Below, piece by piece: positions 24,731-38,342 of a stretch of 64,000 bases of DNA. A model generated the notes under the pieces. It worked only from the letters and a program-made list of their open reading frames with translations, did not search any database and was not told where the DNA came from. The translations under genes were made by a program, and so were the position numbers. Source of the stretch: Lineus longissimus (Eukaryota > Nemertea > Pilidiophora > Heteronemertea > Lineidae); NCBI RefSeq assembly GCF_910592395.1, contig NC_088315.1:13747808-13811807 (forward strand), given 5' to 3'. Each line of letters starts with the position of its first letter. The first letter of the stretch is position 1.

Positions 24731-25129
24731 AATGACGCTGGAAGTTTAGTATGGTTGTTGCCGAATGCCTGTTCACTCTCACCACCGATTGCTAAATATT
24801 GGATATTTCCCTTTTAAAGGTTACCAGTAGAGTGAGCGACGATCAATAACAATCCATCGCATTTGTTCTTCTTTCTGGAACCCGTTGTTGAAAAACACTA
24901 ACTAACTAATTTAAATGAAATGGTCCAGGGACCATGTGCTCATCTCGGTTAGTGTAATGCATGTCATTTGCAGTGGATATGGGGAGAACAGTTTCTGGCT
25001 AGTTTCACAAGTTTTGATTCCATTGAATAATATCATTCTTCTTGGCTCAATGGCACAAAAGAAAATAACCGGTACCATCTAACTATAGCATGTTGGTTAT
25101 AAAGTTAAGTTGCAATCTATCATTAGTTT
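24731..25129. other. spacer with short palindromic repeat fragment
   Basis: It contains AATGGTCCAGGGACCATGTG (about 24919), a short palindromic motif also seen in diverged form near 27942 and 34732. Otherwise nothing is recognised. Confidence 0.35.
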
Positions 25130-25760
25130 GGAGTAATAGGACTTTGTTGAATTTCCAAGATGGCCGCCTGGCGGCCATATCGGTCAATGGATTCGACTGA
25201 AAATCAGGGACGTTGTAGAGAGTACATAGAAATACAATCACATGAAATTTGGTTTCAATCGGACTTTGTTTAATTTTCAAGATGGCCGCCTGGTGGCCAT
25301 ATTTGAAGTGAGAGCGGGACAAATTTTTGGGGTAAAATAGAGGGTCCCTAGATATATGTCCTCACAAGTCTAGAACCTTCTAGCTCAAATAGAAACGCAA
25401 CGTGCCACCGATCGGTGATTTAGTGAACTTTGACCTCTGTGACCTTGAAAAGTAGGTCAAATCAAAAACCCGGGTGATATGTCATTTAACCTTATTAGAT
25501 ACACATACCATAAACATTTTGTCACTATACGTACAACCATTAGCTTCAAAAAGGCAAAAATCTATTTCCAAGATGGCCAACTGGAGGCCAGAAAGTAGGT
25601 CATATCGCGAAAAAGAAAAAATATGTCTGGGCATATTGCCCAAAGCTACCATCACACCAAGTTTTAGCCATCTAGCCGTAGCGGTTAATTAACGTGCCAC
25701 AGGATACGACGACGGACGACGGACAGTTCGCTATTGTATAGACTCCCCGAACGGTGAGCC
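25130..25760. repeat. degenerate interspersed repeat with AAGATGGCCGCC palindromes
   Basis: AAGATGGCCGCCTGGCGGCC (25159) recurs as AAGATGGCCGCCTGGTGGCC (25281) and AAGATGGCCAACTGGAGGCC (25571). Between them lie stretches of the type 'GAAATTTGGTTTCAATCGG' and 'GACCTCTGTGACCTTGAAAA'. It ends with repeated GACGGAC and a small palindrome around CCCCGAACGGTGAGCC. From memory, sequences ending like this are common dispersed repeats in aquatic invertebrate genomes. No transposase is visible. Confidence 0.5.
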
Positions 25761-26230
25761 AAAAACAACAACTCTAAAAGTGGCGACACAATTGTTTTAC
25801 ACCCCATTTATTAAAGCCGGCCTAATCAGAAGCCTTATTTCAAAACAAAAATATATTTTACTCAGCGCAAAATAAATTAAATCGAGGACAAACTGTTGGT
25901 GGGAATCGGTAGTTAGTGTTCTATTAACCCTTTTGCGTAATTTGGACCAAATATGACTTTAACTTTTGACCTTATGACCATAGACCTCGCCGCCCCTTGT
26001 AAGGGGACTCTGCAGACCAAACCAATAATGTGTATAAGTTTCCTGGCAAACGGGCCGAGGACCTGGAATGAGTTGTGAAACAAACAGACAAACAGCCCAC
26101 AAGTTATTAAAATAAATGATGAATGAACTGTTTGATTCAGCCAAAGAATGCGTCTCCCCAAGTTAGTGGTTTTATAAGACATTGCGTGCATTCGTGCACT
26201 GAAGTTCCCTGATAATTAGTATAGGGAACG
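25761..26230. other. no gene recognised
   Basis: No supported feature. Short frames on the minus strand show no motif. Confidence 0.4.
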
Positions 26231-26240
26231 GTATAAAAGG
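26231..26240 (+). promoter_or_regulatory. TATA box candidate
   Basis: GGTATAAAAGGCC is a near-ideal metazoan TATA box. A start site would be expected near 26260. About 45 bp downstream begins a 75-codon frame (see 26269-26496). Confidence 0.3.
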
Positions 26241-26268
26241 CCAGGTACCGTGGCATTCCCGAGGGAGA

Positions 26269-26496
26269 GTGCTACATTTCGTCATGTCCCCTGACACGAA
26301 AGGCAGTATCTTTTTAATACTGGTTTACATCCATCATAGAGTCGTTATGTACAGTCCCTCCTCGAGAAACAGATTTAGAAAAGCTCGAAAAGTTAGGTAT
26401 TGTTTACGCAGTGTTACCTACCACAACGATTTTCCGACACTGCCTCAATGTCGCAGTAAATGGTTAGTTAGAGGTGCATCAATCCATTTACATTGA
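26269..26496 (+). CDS. short ORF downstream of a TATA box, doubtful
   Basis: A 75-residue frame follows the TATA candidate. An internal Met (residue 6) is followed by a hydrophobic run (SIFLILVYI) and then a very basic segment (SSRNRFRKARKVRY) with two Cys. It could be a small secreted or membrane peptide. Nothing in the family sense is recognised, the first start codon is not ATG in a strong context, and chance is a fair explanation. It is listed because of its position behind the TATA box. Confidence 0.12.
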   Translation: MLHFVMSPDTKGSIFLILVYIHHRVVMYSPSSRNRFRKARKVRYCLRSVTYHNDFPTLPQCRSKWLVRGASIHLH

Positions 26497-29400
26497 TTAA
26501 ACCAGGAAGAAGGATGCTACATTCGGCAATGAATGACCTAATAACAAGAGGCCCGGAAATTAATTGAGGGATGCAGGAAAAGTAATGCTGCGAATATTAT
26601 GCGGCCATCCGTTAAAGGCGCACCACCTGTAGCTCTGACTCATTAATAGGAAGGCCAAGTTTAGGATTGATCCCAAGCGGGCAGGTAATGACCAGCTTTG
26701 CTACAGATTCAGGCATTCGCGACTATCAATTACGGCATAAAACTAGTCAACGGCTACAGAAAGATCGTGAAGACGGTGAAAACCGCAGAGATTTCGATGA
26801 CGTCATTAACAGAACAGCCAACTAATGCATGCGATGCTAGATCATAATACTTTTTTTTCGTGATTAAATTTATTCACCGATAACAATTTTTTGATGGACG
26901 AAAGCGAGCTGTTCTGTCTCAGAAAGGTCAATTAGTATACTTCGAGCAAACACACAAAGGTTTTCCGAATATCATCTGAATAACATGCTTGTGACTTTTC
27001 AAATAGAATTTGTCGATGCATTGAAATGTTTTTTGATAGGTATTCAACGATAACTTCGCCTCACCAATTTGTATCCTCTTCCAATATAACCGGTGTAACG
27101 TTTTTGGTTGTTCCCCATATCGCACTGTTCATACAACTCAACAAGAGAGACCACCATACAGCTTCAAAATGGGGCAAAATGATTGCAAGTCAATACATAA
27201 CACGGTAAGCGACTCCAAAACTACAAAATCAGTAATCTACGTGTAATATCGGTGGGCATCGTTTTGCACATTCCGTTTGAAAAATTATTTTTACAGGAAA
27301 AAGTCATTTTGTAGGCAATGTTCCTGATTTTTAAATCGGTATTCGTTGCGAATATACGCCGAAGTGGTTGAACTGAATGATAAATATTGCTATACCAGGG
27401 ACCAAAGCCATCGGCCTAGTTCTTGGGATACCGTATCGTCCTACTTATCTGCTTATCAATAAGGTAGACAGTGGGAATTTCTTGGATTGCATGTGATCTG
27501 CACCCTTATCATATGACCTACATGTAGGTTGACGAAGAAGAAATGAACAGTACATCAAACTAATTTCAAATGCCGTCAAAGCGAGTATTTGACAGTTGGT
27601 ACCTACAATATCTTTCACATTTTCAATCTTGTCTCGTGGTTGTTTTTGCTGGCATTTCAATTTTATCCACTCAATAAAATTCGATGATTGCCTACATATC
27701 GCCACCACCTTTACTGTCGTTTGAATATTCCAGATATTCTTAGGGACCTAATTCTTCGGTCGCGTAAAAACGAAGTGCTCGTTAAATAGGTTATTTATTC
27801 GTTTCAGCAGATGTAGCGGTAAGCTGTTAGTATCCAATTTTGCCTGTATTATATGTCTATTAAAGACTAACCCCCGTGTTTTCTCGATAATTCTTGCCTA
27901 ACTGATTTGGTCATCTAAATGCATTGCGGTTAGGGAAATGAAATGGTCAAGGACCATTGTGCTTATCTCTTGCTATGGACATTCAAGTAATTCCTGTATA
28001 AATGAGAGTTCTAGCATAGTCTCCTAAACGCCATCGCGAATGCCTATCGCACTGTTCGATATGGCAGTAGAGGGATGAACATTGGGTAGGCGTTCGTCTT
28101 GCGTTTCGCTGGCCTTCGTAAAAGTCAAAAAAATTCATAGTCAGTTGTCGCGAAAGCGGTACTTTCTACAAATGCTGAAAGGTGCCACTTATCGGATTCT
28201 GAATCGCCACCATCAAAATAAACACAGTACTGACAGTATTGACTCACATTTCTTGTGTTTTATAACGATACAATCAATGTCAAAAGGTCGGAATACACTA
28301 CCGGTGTGCTATCATATAATACTCCAGCTGTAAAGAAACACATTCCGCTAATCGATGACGGAAACTGCACACTATGATATGGCCGCAACCGTAAAGTGGT
28401 AAGCCTAAGCCATAACAACCAGCCTGTTGTGGCTCTGCTTTCTCTGATCCCATTAAAAGTTATGGCCATCTCCCAATGCCAACTCAATTCGTTATGCACG
28501 ACTGGAATTTGAAGTTATTTGATCGAGTGCATGAATTTGGAATCGGTAGGGCCGATATTTATGAAAGGTCAGTGACGCTGACCAGCAAGAACAAAATTCC
28601 AAGTGGCAAAGTTAGAATTAACGCATGCCAGAATTACCCCAAGAGGATCTGCCTGAAACAGCACAAACCCCATTAGACCCACTCGGTCACACATGACTGC
28701 ACAAACAACATGTTCCCTTGCCAGAGAGGTCACAGTTGTGCTCTCGTGAACATCAAATTCCACATTTTCCTATGGGAGTCGACTCTACACCGCGAAACCA
28801 GCTCGAAAACTTCGTTATTCGTCGTTCGTAGCTCTTCGTAAGGGTTGCGAAACCAGCCTATTGTAGCCAAAGACGACTGAAAACAAGGGCAACGGAAAGC
28901 GTGGCATCAGCCTTCGACTGGGTGTTGTCTGTCGGCATATGGAACACTGCGTTTGTTTTGGAATGGTGATTACCATTGTAGAATTTAACACACACATCAC
29001 TACTATAATAAACGTAAAGGTGTTATAGTTTGTTACCTCACTTCCCCGTCAGCTTTGATCGGATGACAACGAAACTTCTCCTGAGAGTCGAGATTGATAT
29101 GGAGAACGTCATTGAGGAATTTGAATTTTGGAGAGATCATGGAGAAATCGCATTTTTGGTGCTTCCATATAAGGCAATTGCAATTATCATGAAGGGGCTG
29201 TCAAAAGTCAATAAGAACTTTCATTAGCATATGGGGGCATTTCATGAGTCAACAGTGGAAATATACCGCAACAGATACAAGTTACAAAAACAAAATCAGT
29301 GTTAATTGTTCATGTACCTATCCAGTAGTTTGGTTATAAATATAAAGTAAAAAAAATATCTCAACTTTTACTATATCGTGATCGAAGGGGTTTATCAAAT

Positions 29401-31099
29401 ACAACGAAAGTGTCATACGCCGGACAACTATCCGTATTGGACTGGTTTCGTATGGTACCTATATGAAATCCATAAAACATTTGGAAGTTCAACATTAGAA
29501 ATTGCCATCAGCCTTAAAAACGTTGAACTTCTAGCTCCGTCAAATAAGTGAAAGGTTTCGTGCCCGTCTGAAAGCACACACATGCAGCGCAAATATTACA
29601 TTTGCTTAAAGTGATGAAGAAAGTTCTCGGATTTCTATGAGTGTATTATATTTATTGTCCTTTGCCCTTTATTGGATGTGGGCGAATGTTTGAGAAAGTA
29701 CACAATGTCAACATTGGTACAGCGCCGAAGACATTTTGATCAGCATGATGTCTATTCAAATATGCTTCCCCTTGCCTTTATTAAGAGACAATGGAAAGTT
29801 AGCAATAGCTGTAGCTTCAGGTTACCACCTTGCCGTAAATGCTTCGGAATGAGCAATTTGAATAGGCTTACTGGTATCCATTGTCGGTTGCATTTGCAGG
29901 CTGTGATATTTACTAATAGAATCGTTTGTCTGGCAAGCGCAAGCAGAATTGCATTGTATGTGTCTGTCGACTAGTGTTTGGAAAAGAAACACCCATGGTG
30001 AGTGTGTGAAATCTACACAAACTGCGCAGAATGGGCGGAAATAGCCTAAAAGCGGTACGATATTAAGTGTATGATCACCATTTGTTATACTAGCCACGTT
30101 TTGTCTTCCACGGCGGAAATGGAGAAAAGAAAAAAATACATACAATTATTTCATGCATGCTATCTTCCTGAATGCTTGATAGTTATCGTGCTCTTGATAC
30201 TTTGATACTTATGGTTTATTGCAAATAATACTCATGTATTTAGTATCGATATTCCGATACCGTTTCAGGCTGTCCTTGCCCACCCATCTTCCACAAGCTC
30301 CGCAGATTCCGCTAAACCAGATTCCGCTAAATCGCCATAGCCGGAGGACAACTGTTATATACCAATTCCTCACTATTTTGAAACAAAATTAACTACATCC
30401 GGCTCTACATCCTTGCTTGAAAACGAAAAGAGATTATTCCATTCAGTTCGTTTTGTCAAGACATACTGAAAGGTACCAGTGATATAAATGGGTGCGACTC
30501 ACTTTTACCCGGAAACGGCTGCTGGTCTAATGACGGAAAACAGTATTTTTTTCCACGTTCAGCTGTGGTGTGGTTAAGAATCGGGACCCTTATACGCAAA
30601 AAAACGATACTTATAAGTGGTTAATGCAGTGAGGTAGGTACTTGTCGTGAAGAAATTTTCCCTTTATAACTTTTCGCTGGAACGCAAATCACGTTTCCGT
30701 GTCAATGGATTACCTCATGTTAATTTGAAGTGACAGTAACATTGTAAAATGTCATCAAAAGAATAACCAAATTGATGATTTTGTTATTACAAAGGGCATC
30801 AACAATATTTTCGAAAAATAGATATCTCATCGTTTGATATTTTGCGATATATAAACAAGGTGGTAAGAGTTTTTTTGAACTACTTCACAGGAAGTCAGAG
30901 AATGAACCAAAGTATGACTCTAGAATATGTCAGAATTGATGACTGAATGATTTGAAAGGGACGTTCGTGATATTTTGACATTATTGACATATTTTCATAT
31001 TATGAACGCGATGCCAATTTCAGCATGCAACTATAGAAAGAATAGACATGACATTTGGCACTGATTTTTGGACGCTTTCACTCGAAGTAAACCAAACGG
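26497..31099. other. no gene recognised; minor repeat fragments
   Basis: It contains a fragment resembling the 10955 element (near 27090), a palindromic AATGGTCAAGGACCATTGTG (near 27942) and a 17-bp direct duplication of GATTCCGCTAAA (30307-30333). No convincing exon was found in about 4.6 kb. Confidence 0.4.
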
Positions 31100-31270
31100 C
31101 GTCTGCAGAGAATGCCACGGGTAATGGGAATATTCAGAGGCTCCGTGACACAAATCCATCAGACTTTTAATTCCCACCTGAAGGCCTATCAATTTGTAGG
31201 TGCCTTCGGGAAAGAAAGCGATCTAGAATACCCGCCTGCTTGAGTAATTGGAGCGCTATATACATGCCAA
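31100..31270 (+). pseudogene. 3' end of a LINE, terminal codons and tail
   Basis: A frame reading TFNSHLKAYQF resembles the C-terminal 'F...LK...' end of CR1/L2-type ORF2 proteins. It runs to a TGA at about 31241. It is followed by GGAGCGCTATATACATGCCAATA, the kind of 3' terminal stem sequence (GCGCTATATAAAT) these LINEs carry. The element continues directly into a tetranucleotide repeat, as expected for a LINE 3' tail. Only the last about 150 bp survive. Confidence 0.45.
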
Positions 31271-31545
<275 letters not shown>

Positions 31546-31659
31546 TTAATATCCAAATGCTCGAGACGAACATTCCGGAATGCACGGCATCAGCCTTACT
31601 CGGAATGTGTATAAATATATCCGTCCTCTTTAAGGTTCAATCCGATACACTGCAATAAG

Positions 31660-33010
31660 TGAACACTTTGTTACCCATGCCTGCTTTACGATCCGTTGCG
31701 TCGTCACGCCGTATTTTGCAGACACGTGGTGCTGTTTCCGGGTCAAGGTCGATGATGGTTTGTCTGAGACGCACAATTCTCTGTATTGGGTTCCACAGGG
31801 CAGTTTACTTGGGCCGCTTCTTTTTTCATGTTATACTCTGCCACTAGCGAAGATCCTAATGATCACGACCTCACCGCCCACTTGTTTGCTGATGACACTC
31901 AAAATCGGCAGGTATTCCATTTGACTCCTACGTCATCATTGCCAAGTGTCGTGAACAGGGTGGAGGCTAGTCTCAGTGAGGTCTGCAGGTGGATGAGTGT
32001 TAACAAATTGAAACTAAATGACCTGAAGACTGAGTTTCTGCTACTCATATAAGCTTTTAAGGATCAAATGCGACCAAGTGATATTGTACTGCTTATGGGC
32101 AATGCTGAAATTATGCCCTCCAAAAAAGCTCGCAAGCTAGGTTTCATTTTTGACCACACAATGACCTTCCATGATCAAAACGCAAGCGTTGTATCTGCAT
32201 GTTATTTCCATCTACGTAAAATTGCCTCCATGAAAAAATATATCCCTGCATGCTGAACTTTTAGTTGCATTAACACATGCTTTTATTACATCTAGGCTGG
32301 ATTTTTGTAACTCGTAATACTTTGGTTTGCCGGAATATTAACTCAGTCGATTACAGAAAATTCAAAACCAAGCAGCACGGCTGGTCACCAACACAAAAAA
32401 GAGAGACCTACGGTGGCCCATAGAGGACATGTGTTTATTTTCAATATATTAGAATATTTGTCTTTTTACAATGCGATTTTTTCCTCTCGAATTACAACCG
32501 CCGTCGGATTTATTTCTCACCGCCGAAAAAATAATTCCCACCGCCGGGTTAAAAATAATAATTCCCACCACCGCGGTGGAAAATAATGTCCACCGCGGTG
32601 GAAATAATATGCTTTCAGGGCTGTGTACGGTGGTGGCCCTGCCTATCATCGGCAGCCGTTTCTTTCGACCCATGTATAAATAACCAGGGCAGGTACAGCT
32701 CCCAGACTCACTTGGTGCAAGTCCAAAAAGAAGACTGCCGGAGACAGGGCTTTCAGTGTCAGCGCCCCACAGCTCTGAAACAATCTGCCAGCAGATATAA
32801 GATCGTGCAATACTATGGCAGCTTTTAATAAATGTATTAAAACTCATATTTTTCAGCAATGTTTTCAATAGGACTTCTACCACTTTTTAACTATTAATAG
32901 TTTATGATTGTCAATGTTTTATTACAATGTAGGTAAATTTGTATATGTATGCAAAGCGCCGCTGACAATTTAATTTAAAGCGGTGCTATATAAATTATTT
33001 TATTGTTATT
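31660..33010 (+). pseudogene. decayed CR1/L2-type LINE, ORF2 C-terminal half
   Basis: Fragments in order are VPQG-SLLGPLLF (about 31787), HLFADDTQ (about 31878, catalytic block), LGFIFDHTMTF (about 32137), YFHLRKIASMKKYIP (about 32200) and LQKIQNQAARLVTNTKKR (about 32345). After an inserted block come AFSVSAPQLWNNLPADIR in shifted frames (about 32750) and IKTHIFQQCF (about 32838). The 3' end shows the paired GCGCC...GGTGC stem and TATAAATTATT tail (32955-33010). Several frameshifts and stops; not functional. Confidence 0.75.
32465..32625. repeat. insert with CCACCGCGGTGG palindromes
   Basis: This block replaces the part of the LINE that would encode the conserved HITPVL..LHWLP region. It consists of repeated ACCGCCG and AATAATTCCCACC pieces and ends in two copies of the palindrome CCACCGCGGTGG (32570 and 32590). 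It is probably a small insertion or rearrangement within the LINE. Confidence 0.4.
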
Positions 33011-33129
33011 ATTATGAAATCATTCCACGGTAGGACTGTTATCACTTGATCCGTGTATACCCATTAGTCAAATACCCATGGGAGAGACACTTTTGTCCAT
33101 GTGTGAAGAAACTATCGAAGGGTTATACG

Positions 33130-33257
33130 TATATGATGAAATAAGAAAACTGGCTGAGTGACCGGTGCGAGTTCCCGGGTCAGCACAAGATGATTTTCTA
33201 CGGCCTGAAGCTGGTACCGAGCACCGGTCACGAAGTCGGTTTTTTATTTATCATATA
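33130..33257. repeat. palindromic MITE-like repeat
   Basis: The left arm TATATGATGAAATAAGAAAA...CTGAGTGACCGGTGC is complemented by GCACCGGTCACGAAGTCGG...TTTATCATATA. The centre contains GGTCAGCACAAGATGATTTT. The central part recurs inverted at 50078-50150. Confidence 0.6.
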
Positions 33258-34810
33258 ACAAGCATCCCCATAATATCTAATAAATGACGATTAAAAGGCG
33301 ATTTTAACCTTTTTTTTCTAAAAAACCTCGCATGACGTGAAGACGTCAAATATGACGTAATTTTTTTAGTTGAGACGATGTGAGGTGGTCGCAACGGGGT
33401 AGAAATAAATAATTAGAAAAAAGTCAGAATTTTCAAGAAAAAAGTAGTTTCTTAATGGAACATGAGAACAAGAAATTCACTGAGGAATAAATATGTCGTT
33501 ATTCATTCAAGTATCGAAGAAAAGATCACGAAGCATACCATATAATGATAATATCTCTCAAATGAAGATACTAGTATTTTGAAGAACATGCACTTTACGG
33601 AACGATATATATTTCAAAGTTGCTAATCGGCCGAGAGTTTAAGAATCGTTTGATATGGTTATATGGCGTTTATCGGCCAATCCTGCTCTTTGACCACAAG
33701 TGGCTTTTACCATGTCTTTGATGTTCTACTTCACGTCATGACAAGAAATCATCACATGATAAAAGCCATGATCTCTGCAAAACACTTTGCATGAAAAACG
33801 TTCCAGCTATGTCGGTTGTATATAAGACATGTAAGCCCACCCGTTAATGTCTTTTTTTCTTTCTTCAAGGGGAATCAGCTGATCAACATGATCAAAGATT
33901 ACCGCGTAGATTTTTTGATACGTTCCGAAGCTGAAGTGATAACGTCTGTACATTTATAGTCGGTGTGATTAAATGTGACATGGTACCATTTTTATGTAAC
34001 ACAAATGTGCTGATTTCTGGTATTTGCTGCGCTTTATTTCTCTAAAATTTGTAATTTCAAACAGGGCGCTATTTTCCGCATAACAAGGCATACAATGTAG
34101 TCGTTGTTTATAGTTCACATTATATACACCTTACGACTTTTAAATATTGACCTACATGAAGCAGTGCATGAACAAACAAATACAGTTAATGATTCTTCGT
34201 TTCAACTTCCGACACCTGTTGGTGACAAATCAAAGAGATATTACTTTGGTGACAGCCAAGCGTCTAAATATGGTATGCTTCGCCACTGACTACTTGGTTC
34301 AAACGACAGATCTAATGAAGAATCACCAAGGGGCTACACGCTTCATAAGCTCCCTTTATTAATGTGTAATGACATGATGCCATCATCCTATTCCTTCGCA
34401 AACAAATATCCCTCTGCGTGACACTAAATACCAATTGCTTTGAGCGTTGGTTCACTGCATGGTTTATCTTTCCCTCTAGGGACCAGAAACTGGTGTGTGG
34501 TAACAAGGCAAATAGTATGAAACAGCAGTGGTTATATGTGACCTTTATGGGAGGACATTCTATCATGAACGATTAGAGTCGTGTGAGATGATGTCATTTG
34601 CAGAAGAAGTCAAAGAGGCTGCAAGTTGAACAATGGAACATCTTCGCCATGGCGAGTTATACGAATGTTAAAACAGTTACATGAAGCGGTCGATGCTCAG
34701 GTACGCCAGAAAATATTCAATGAAACGAAACGGCCATGGGCCATTGTGCTCATACGATGGTTGGCGGACAGTTTTAGTCATTCTCGTCAAGAAATGAAAG
34801 GATCGATGCA
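33258..34810. other. no gene recognised; repeat fragment near 34732
   Basis: No convincing exon. GGCCATGGGCCATTGTGCTC near 34732 resembles the palindromic fragment seen at 24919 and 27942. Confidence 0.4.
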
Positions 34811-34877
34811 TTAAGAGCTAACTCGGGTCAAATCGACAAGTCGACATCGGTAAAGCGCGATAACTCATTCCGAATTT
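34811..34877. repeat. left part of a dispersed repeat, split by the composite element
   Basis: GAGCTAACTCGGGTCAAAT...CGACATCGGTAAAGCGCGAT aligns with 55451-55500. Its continuation appears on the other side of the composite element (near 38495, GCCCTTAATAATGCCAATGG). The same block order, uninterrupted, is present at 55451-55625. Confidence 0.5.
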
Positions 34878-35147
34878 TACAAAAGCCCAGAAAGTTCATT
34901 CGAAATTCAATATTGAAACCCGGATTTCAATATTGAACGGCTGACTTCAATATTGAAGTCGGGTTCAATATTAAAAAAAGTGGTTCAATATTGAAGCCAT
35001 GCTTATAAGAAATTGAAATAATGTCCGTTTAATGTATATTTTTGAATTCAATTAAAATCTTTGTACAGATACTGGAGAGGGAGAGACACTGTTTATAACC
35101 CTGTGCATTTTCAGTACATTGGTTGGTGAAAATATGATAGTTTTTAA

Positions 35148-35960
35148 TATGTAAAGTCAAGGACTTAGTGAGCCCCCCTTTAGGTCGGGGGAGCTCCCCC
35201 GAACCCCCCTACGAGCATATGTTAAGTGCAAGCTCTAACAACTACAGCTGTAATACAATGGTGGGACACCCCCCAAAACCCCTCCGTCGACATAGGTTTT
35301 TACCAGTGCGTTGGGGGGAAGCTCCCCCCAAACCCCCCCCCCCCCCCGGTTGACAGTCAACTAGCCCTTCTGTGTCATACTGCTGGAGGGGGGGGGGGTG
35401 CGATGGGACCATCCATATAGTTCCTTCTGACACATTTTTGTTTTGGTAATGTAATACGTTGTGATTGTCCTTATTCACGGGAATCGGGCGTTTCCAGTGA
35501 TATACGACACTTAAATGGGTCCTCATGCATTCACTTTGGAAACGCATTTTAAAATAGATGTTACGTCCTGTTAATGGGGCACGTCATCATCGCGTACATT
35601 TGGGAAAAACTCCCTAACGAGACCGGAGCAGACGGCTGAAAGTAGTTTAATTATTGGCCGCTAGGGTTCAGAATGTCGCTCACCCGAATTTTTCACGCAA
35701 CTTTTGCTAAATAGAGCTAGTTCCAGTTTGTAATTCATTTTGATACTTCAGATTTGGGTAGTAGACTAAAATAACTTAGTCGTCAGTGTGGTTTTAAGCA
35801 GGAAAAACGTATTTGTTTTTCTTAAAGTGCCTTTTTTGGACGGGTGTGTGCGATTGTTTTGTTTATGTCACGTGACCTCGACCATGTCGTCACAAAATTG
35901 AAATAAACCACCCTTTTCTGTCATTATTTAGGACGGATATTTCTCTAATAAAAATATTAA
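35148..35960 (+). mobile_element. TTAA unit, left piece of an interrupted copy
   Basis: It starts TATGTAAAGTCAAGG after TTAA (35144-35147) and proceeds as in the 11-14 kb array. It stops at ...AAAAATATTAA, where the inverted dimer begins. The missing remainder is found at 38087-38342, and the two pieces add up to 1,069 bp, one full unit. Confidence 0.75.
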
Positions 35961-37013
35961 GCCCCCCTCTTAGGAGGGGCTCTTAAGATACACGTGTGTG
36001 CGGGAGTATATAATGTAAATGAAGTGAAATAAAGAGAGTAAGTATTGTATATCCAACAAACAATTTTTTTTGGTTTTTCAAAATGGCGCTGAATAAATAA
36101 ATCAGACCAGTTGTAGCGCTGAATTATAAATCAGACCAGTTGTAACAGGTTACGAGAACATCTAATTTAAATCTTCATGGGAATTCGCTACATATGCCTA
36201 AGAATTTGGCCAATTATATTGATATTTTTATTAGAGAAATATCCGTCATAAATAATGACAGAAAAGGTGGTTTTATATCAATTTTGTGTCTACATGGTCG
36301 AGGTCACGTGACATAAACAAAACAATCGCACACACCCGTCCAAAAAAGGCACTTTAAGAAAAACAAATACGTTTTCCCTGCTTAAAACCACACTGACGAC
36401 TAAGTTATATTGGTCTACTGCCCAAATCTGAAGTATCAAAATGAATAACAAACTAGAACTAGCTCTATTCAGCTATAGTTGCGTGAAAAATTCGGGTGAG
36501 CGGCGTACATTCTGCACCCTAGCGGCCAATAATTAAACTACTTTCAGCTGTCTGCTCCGGTCTCGTTAGGGAGTTTTTCCCAAATGTACGCGATGATGAC
36601 GCAACATCTATTTTAAAATGCGTTTCCAAAGTGAATGCACGAGGACAATCCATTTAAGTGTCGTATATCACTGGAAACGCCCGATTCCCGTGAATAAGGA
36701 CAATCACAATGTATTACATTACCAAAACAAAAATGTGTCGGAAGGAATGGATGGTCCCATCGCACCCCCCCCCCTCCAGCAGTATGACACAGAAGGGCTA
36801 GTTGACTGTCCACCGGGGGGGGGGGGGGTTTGGGGGGAGCTTCCCCCCAACGCACTGGTAAAAACCTATGTCGACGGAGGGGGGTTTGGGGGGGTGTCCC
36901 CCCATTGTAACAGCTGTAGTTGTTAGAGCTTGCACTTAACATATGCTCGTAGGGGGGTTCGGGGGAGCTCCCCCGACCTAAAGGGGGGCTCACTAAGTTC
37001 TTGACTTTACATA
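35961..37013 (-). mobile_element. TTAA unit, inverted copy 1 of the dimer
   Basis: It begins GCCCCCCTCTTAGGAGGGGC immediately after TTAA (35957-35960) and runs as the reverse complement of the array unit to the next TTAA (37014-37017). Its interior carries small differences (for example GACGCAACATC near 36598, where other copies have about 18 bp more). Confidence 0.75.
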
Positions 37014-37017
37014 TTAA

Positions 37018-38082
37018 GCCCCCCTCTTAGGAGGGGCTCTTAAGATACACGTGTGTGCGGGAGTATATAATGTAAATGAATGAAGAGAAATAAAGAGAGT
37101 AACTATTGTATATCCAACAAACAATTTTTTTTGGTTTTTCAAAATGGCGCTGAATAAATAAATCAGACCAGTTGTAGCGCTGAATTATAAATCAGACCAG
37201 TTGTAACAGGTTACGAGAACATCTAATTTAAATCTTCATGGGAATTCGCTACATATGCCTAAGAAATTGGCCAATTATATTTATATTTTTATTAGAGAAA
37301 TATCCGTCCTAAATATTGACAGAAAAGGGTGGTTTATTTCAATTTTGTGTCGACATGGTCGAGGTCACGTGACATAAACAAAACAATCGCACACACCCGT
37401 CCAAAAAAGGCACTTTAAGAAAAACAAATACGTTTTCCTGCTTAAAACCACACTGGCGACTAAGTTATTTTAGTCTACTACCCAAATCTGAAGTATCAAA
37501 ATGAATTACAAACTAGAACTAGCTCTATTTAGCAAAAGTTGCGTGAAAAATTCGGGTGAGCGACATTCTGAACCCTAGCGGCCAATAATTAAACTACTTT
37601 CAGCCGTCTGCTCCGGTCTCGTTAGGGAGTTTTTCCCAAATGTACGCGATGATGACGTGCCCCATTAACAGGACGTAACATCTATTTTAAAATGCGTTTC
37701 CAAAGTGAATGCATGAGGACAATCCATTTAAGTGTCGTATATCACTGGAAACGCCCGATTCCCGTGAATAAGGAAAATCACAATGTATTACATTACCAAA
37801 ACAAAAATGTGTCGGAAGGAACTATATGGATGGTCCCATCGCACCCCCCCTCCAGCAGTATGACACAGAAGGGCTAGTTGACTGTCCACCGGGGGGGGGT
37901 TTGGGGGAGCATCCCCCCAACGCACTGGTAAAAACCTATGTCGACGGAGGGGGGTTTGGGGGTGTCCCCCCCATTGTAACAGCTGTAGTTGTTAGAGCTT
38001 GCACTTAACATATGCTCGTAGGGGGGTTCGGGGGAGCTCCCCCGACCTAAAGGGGGGCTCACTAAGTCCTTGACTTTACATA
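37018..38082 (-). mobile_element. TTAA unit, inverted copy 2 of the dimer
   Basis: Second inverted unit. It ends GACTTTACATA just before TTAA (38083-38086), after which the plus-strand unit resumes with TATAATTGGCC. TTAA therefore stands on both sides of the dimer, as expected for one insertion event into a pre-existing TTAA. Confidence 0.75.
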
Positions 38083-38086
38083 TTAA

Positions 38087-38342
38087 TATAATTGGCCAAT
38101 TTCTTAGGCATATGTAGCGAATTCCCATGAAGATTTAAATTAGATGTTCTCGTAACCTGTTACAACTGGTCTGATTTATAATTCAGCGCTACAACTGGTC
38201 TGATTTATTTATTCAGCGCCATTTTGAAAAACCAAAAAATATTGTTTGTTGGATATACAATAGTTACTCTCTTTATTTCTCTTCATTCATTATATACTCC
38301 CGCACACACGTGTATCTTAAGAGCCCCTCCTAAGAGGGGGGC
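38087..38342 (+). mobile_element. TTAA unit, right piece of the interrupted copy
   Basis: It continues the unit from 35960 without loss and ends GAGCCCCTCCTAAGAGGGGG-GC. It is followed by TTAT (38343), probably a mutated TTAA, and then by the right arm of the foldback element. Confidence 0.75.

Noticed and set aside
32449-32883. 144-codon minus-strand ORF
   Set aside because: It runs antisense across the LINE remnant and the CCACCGCGGTGG insert, so it is a shadow of those repeats.
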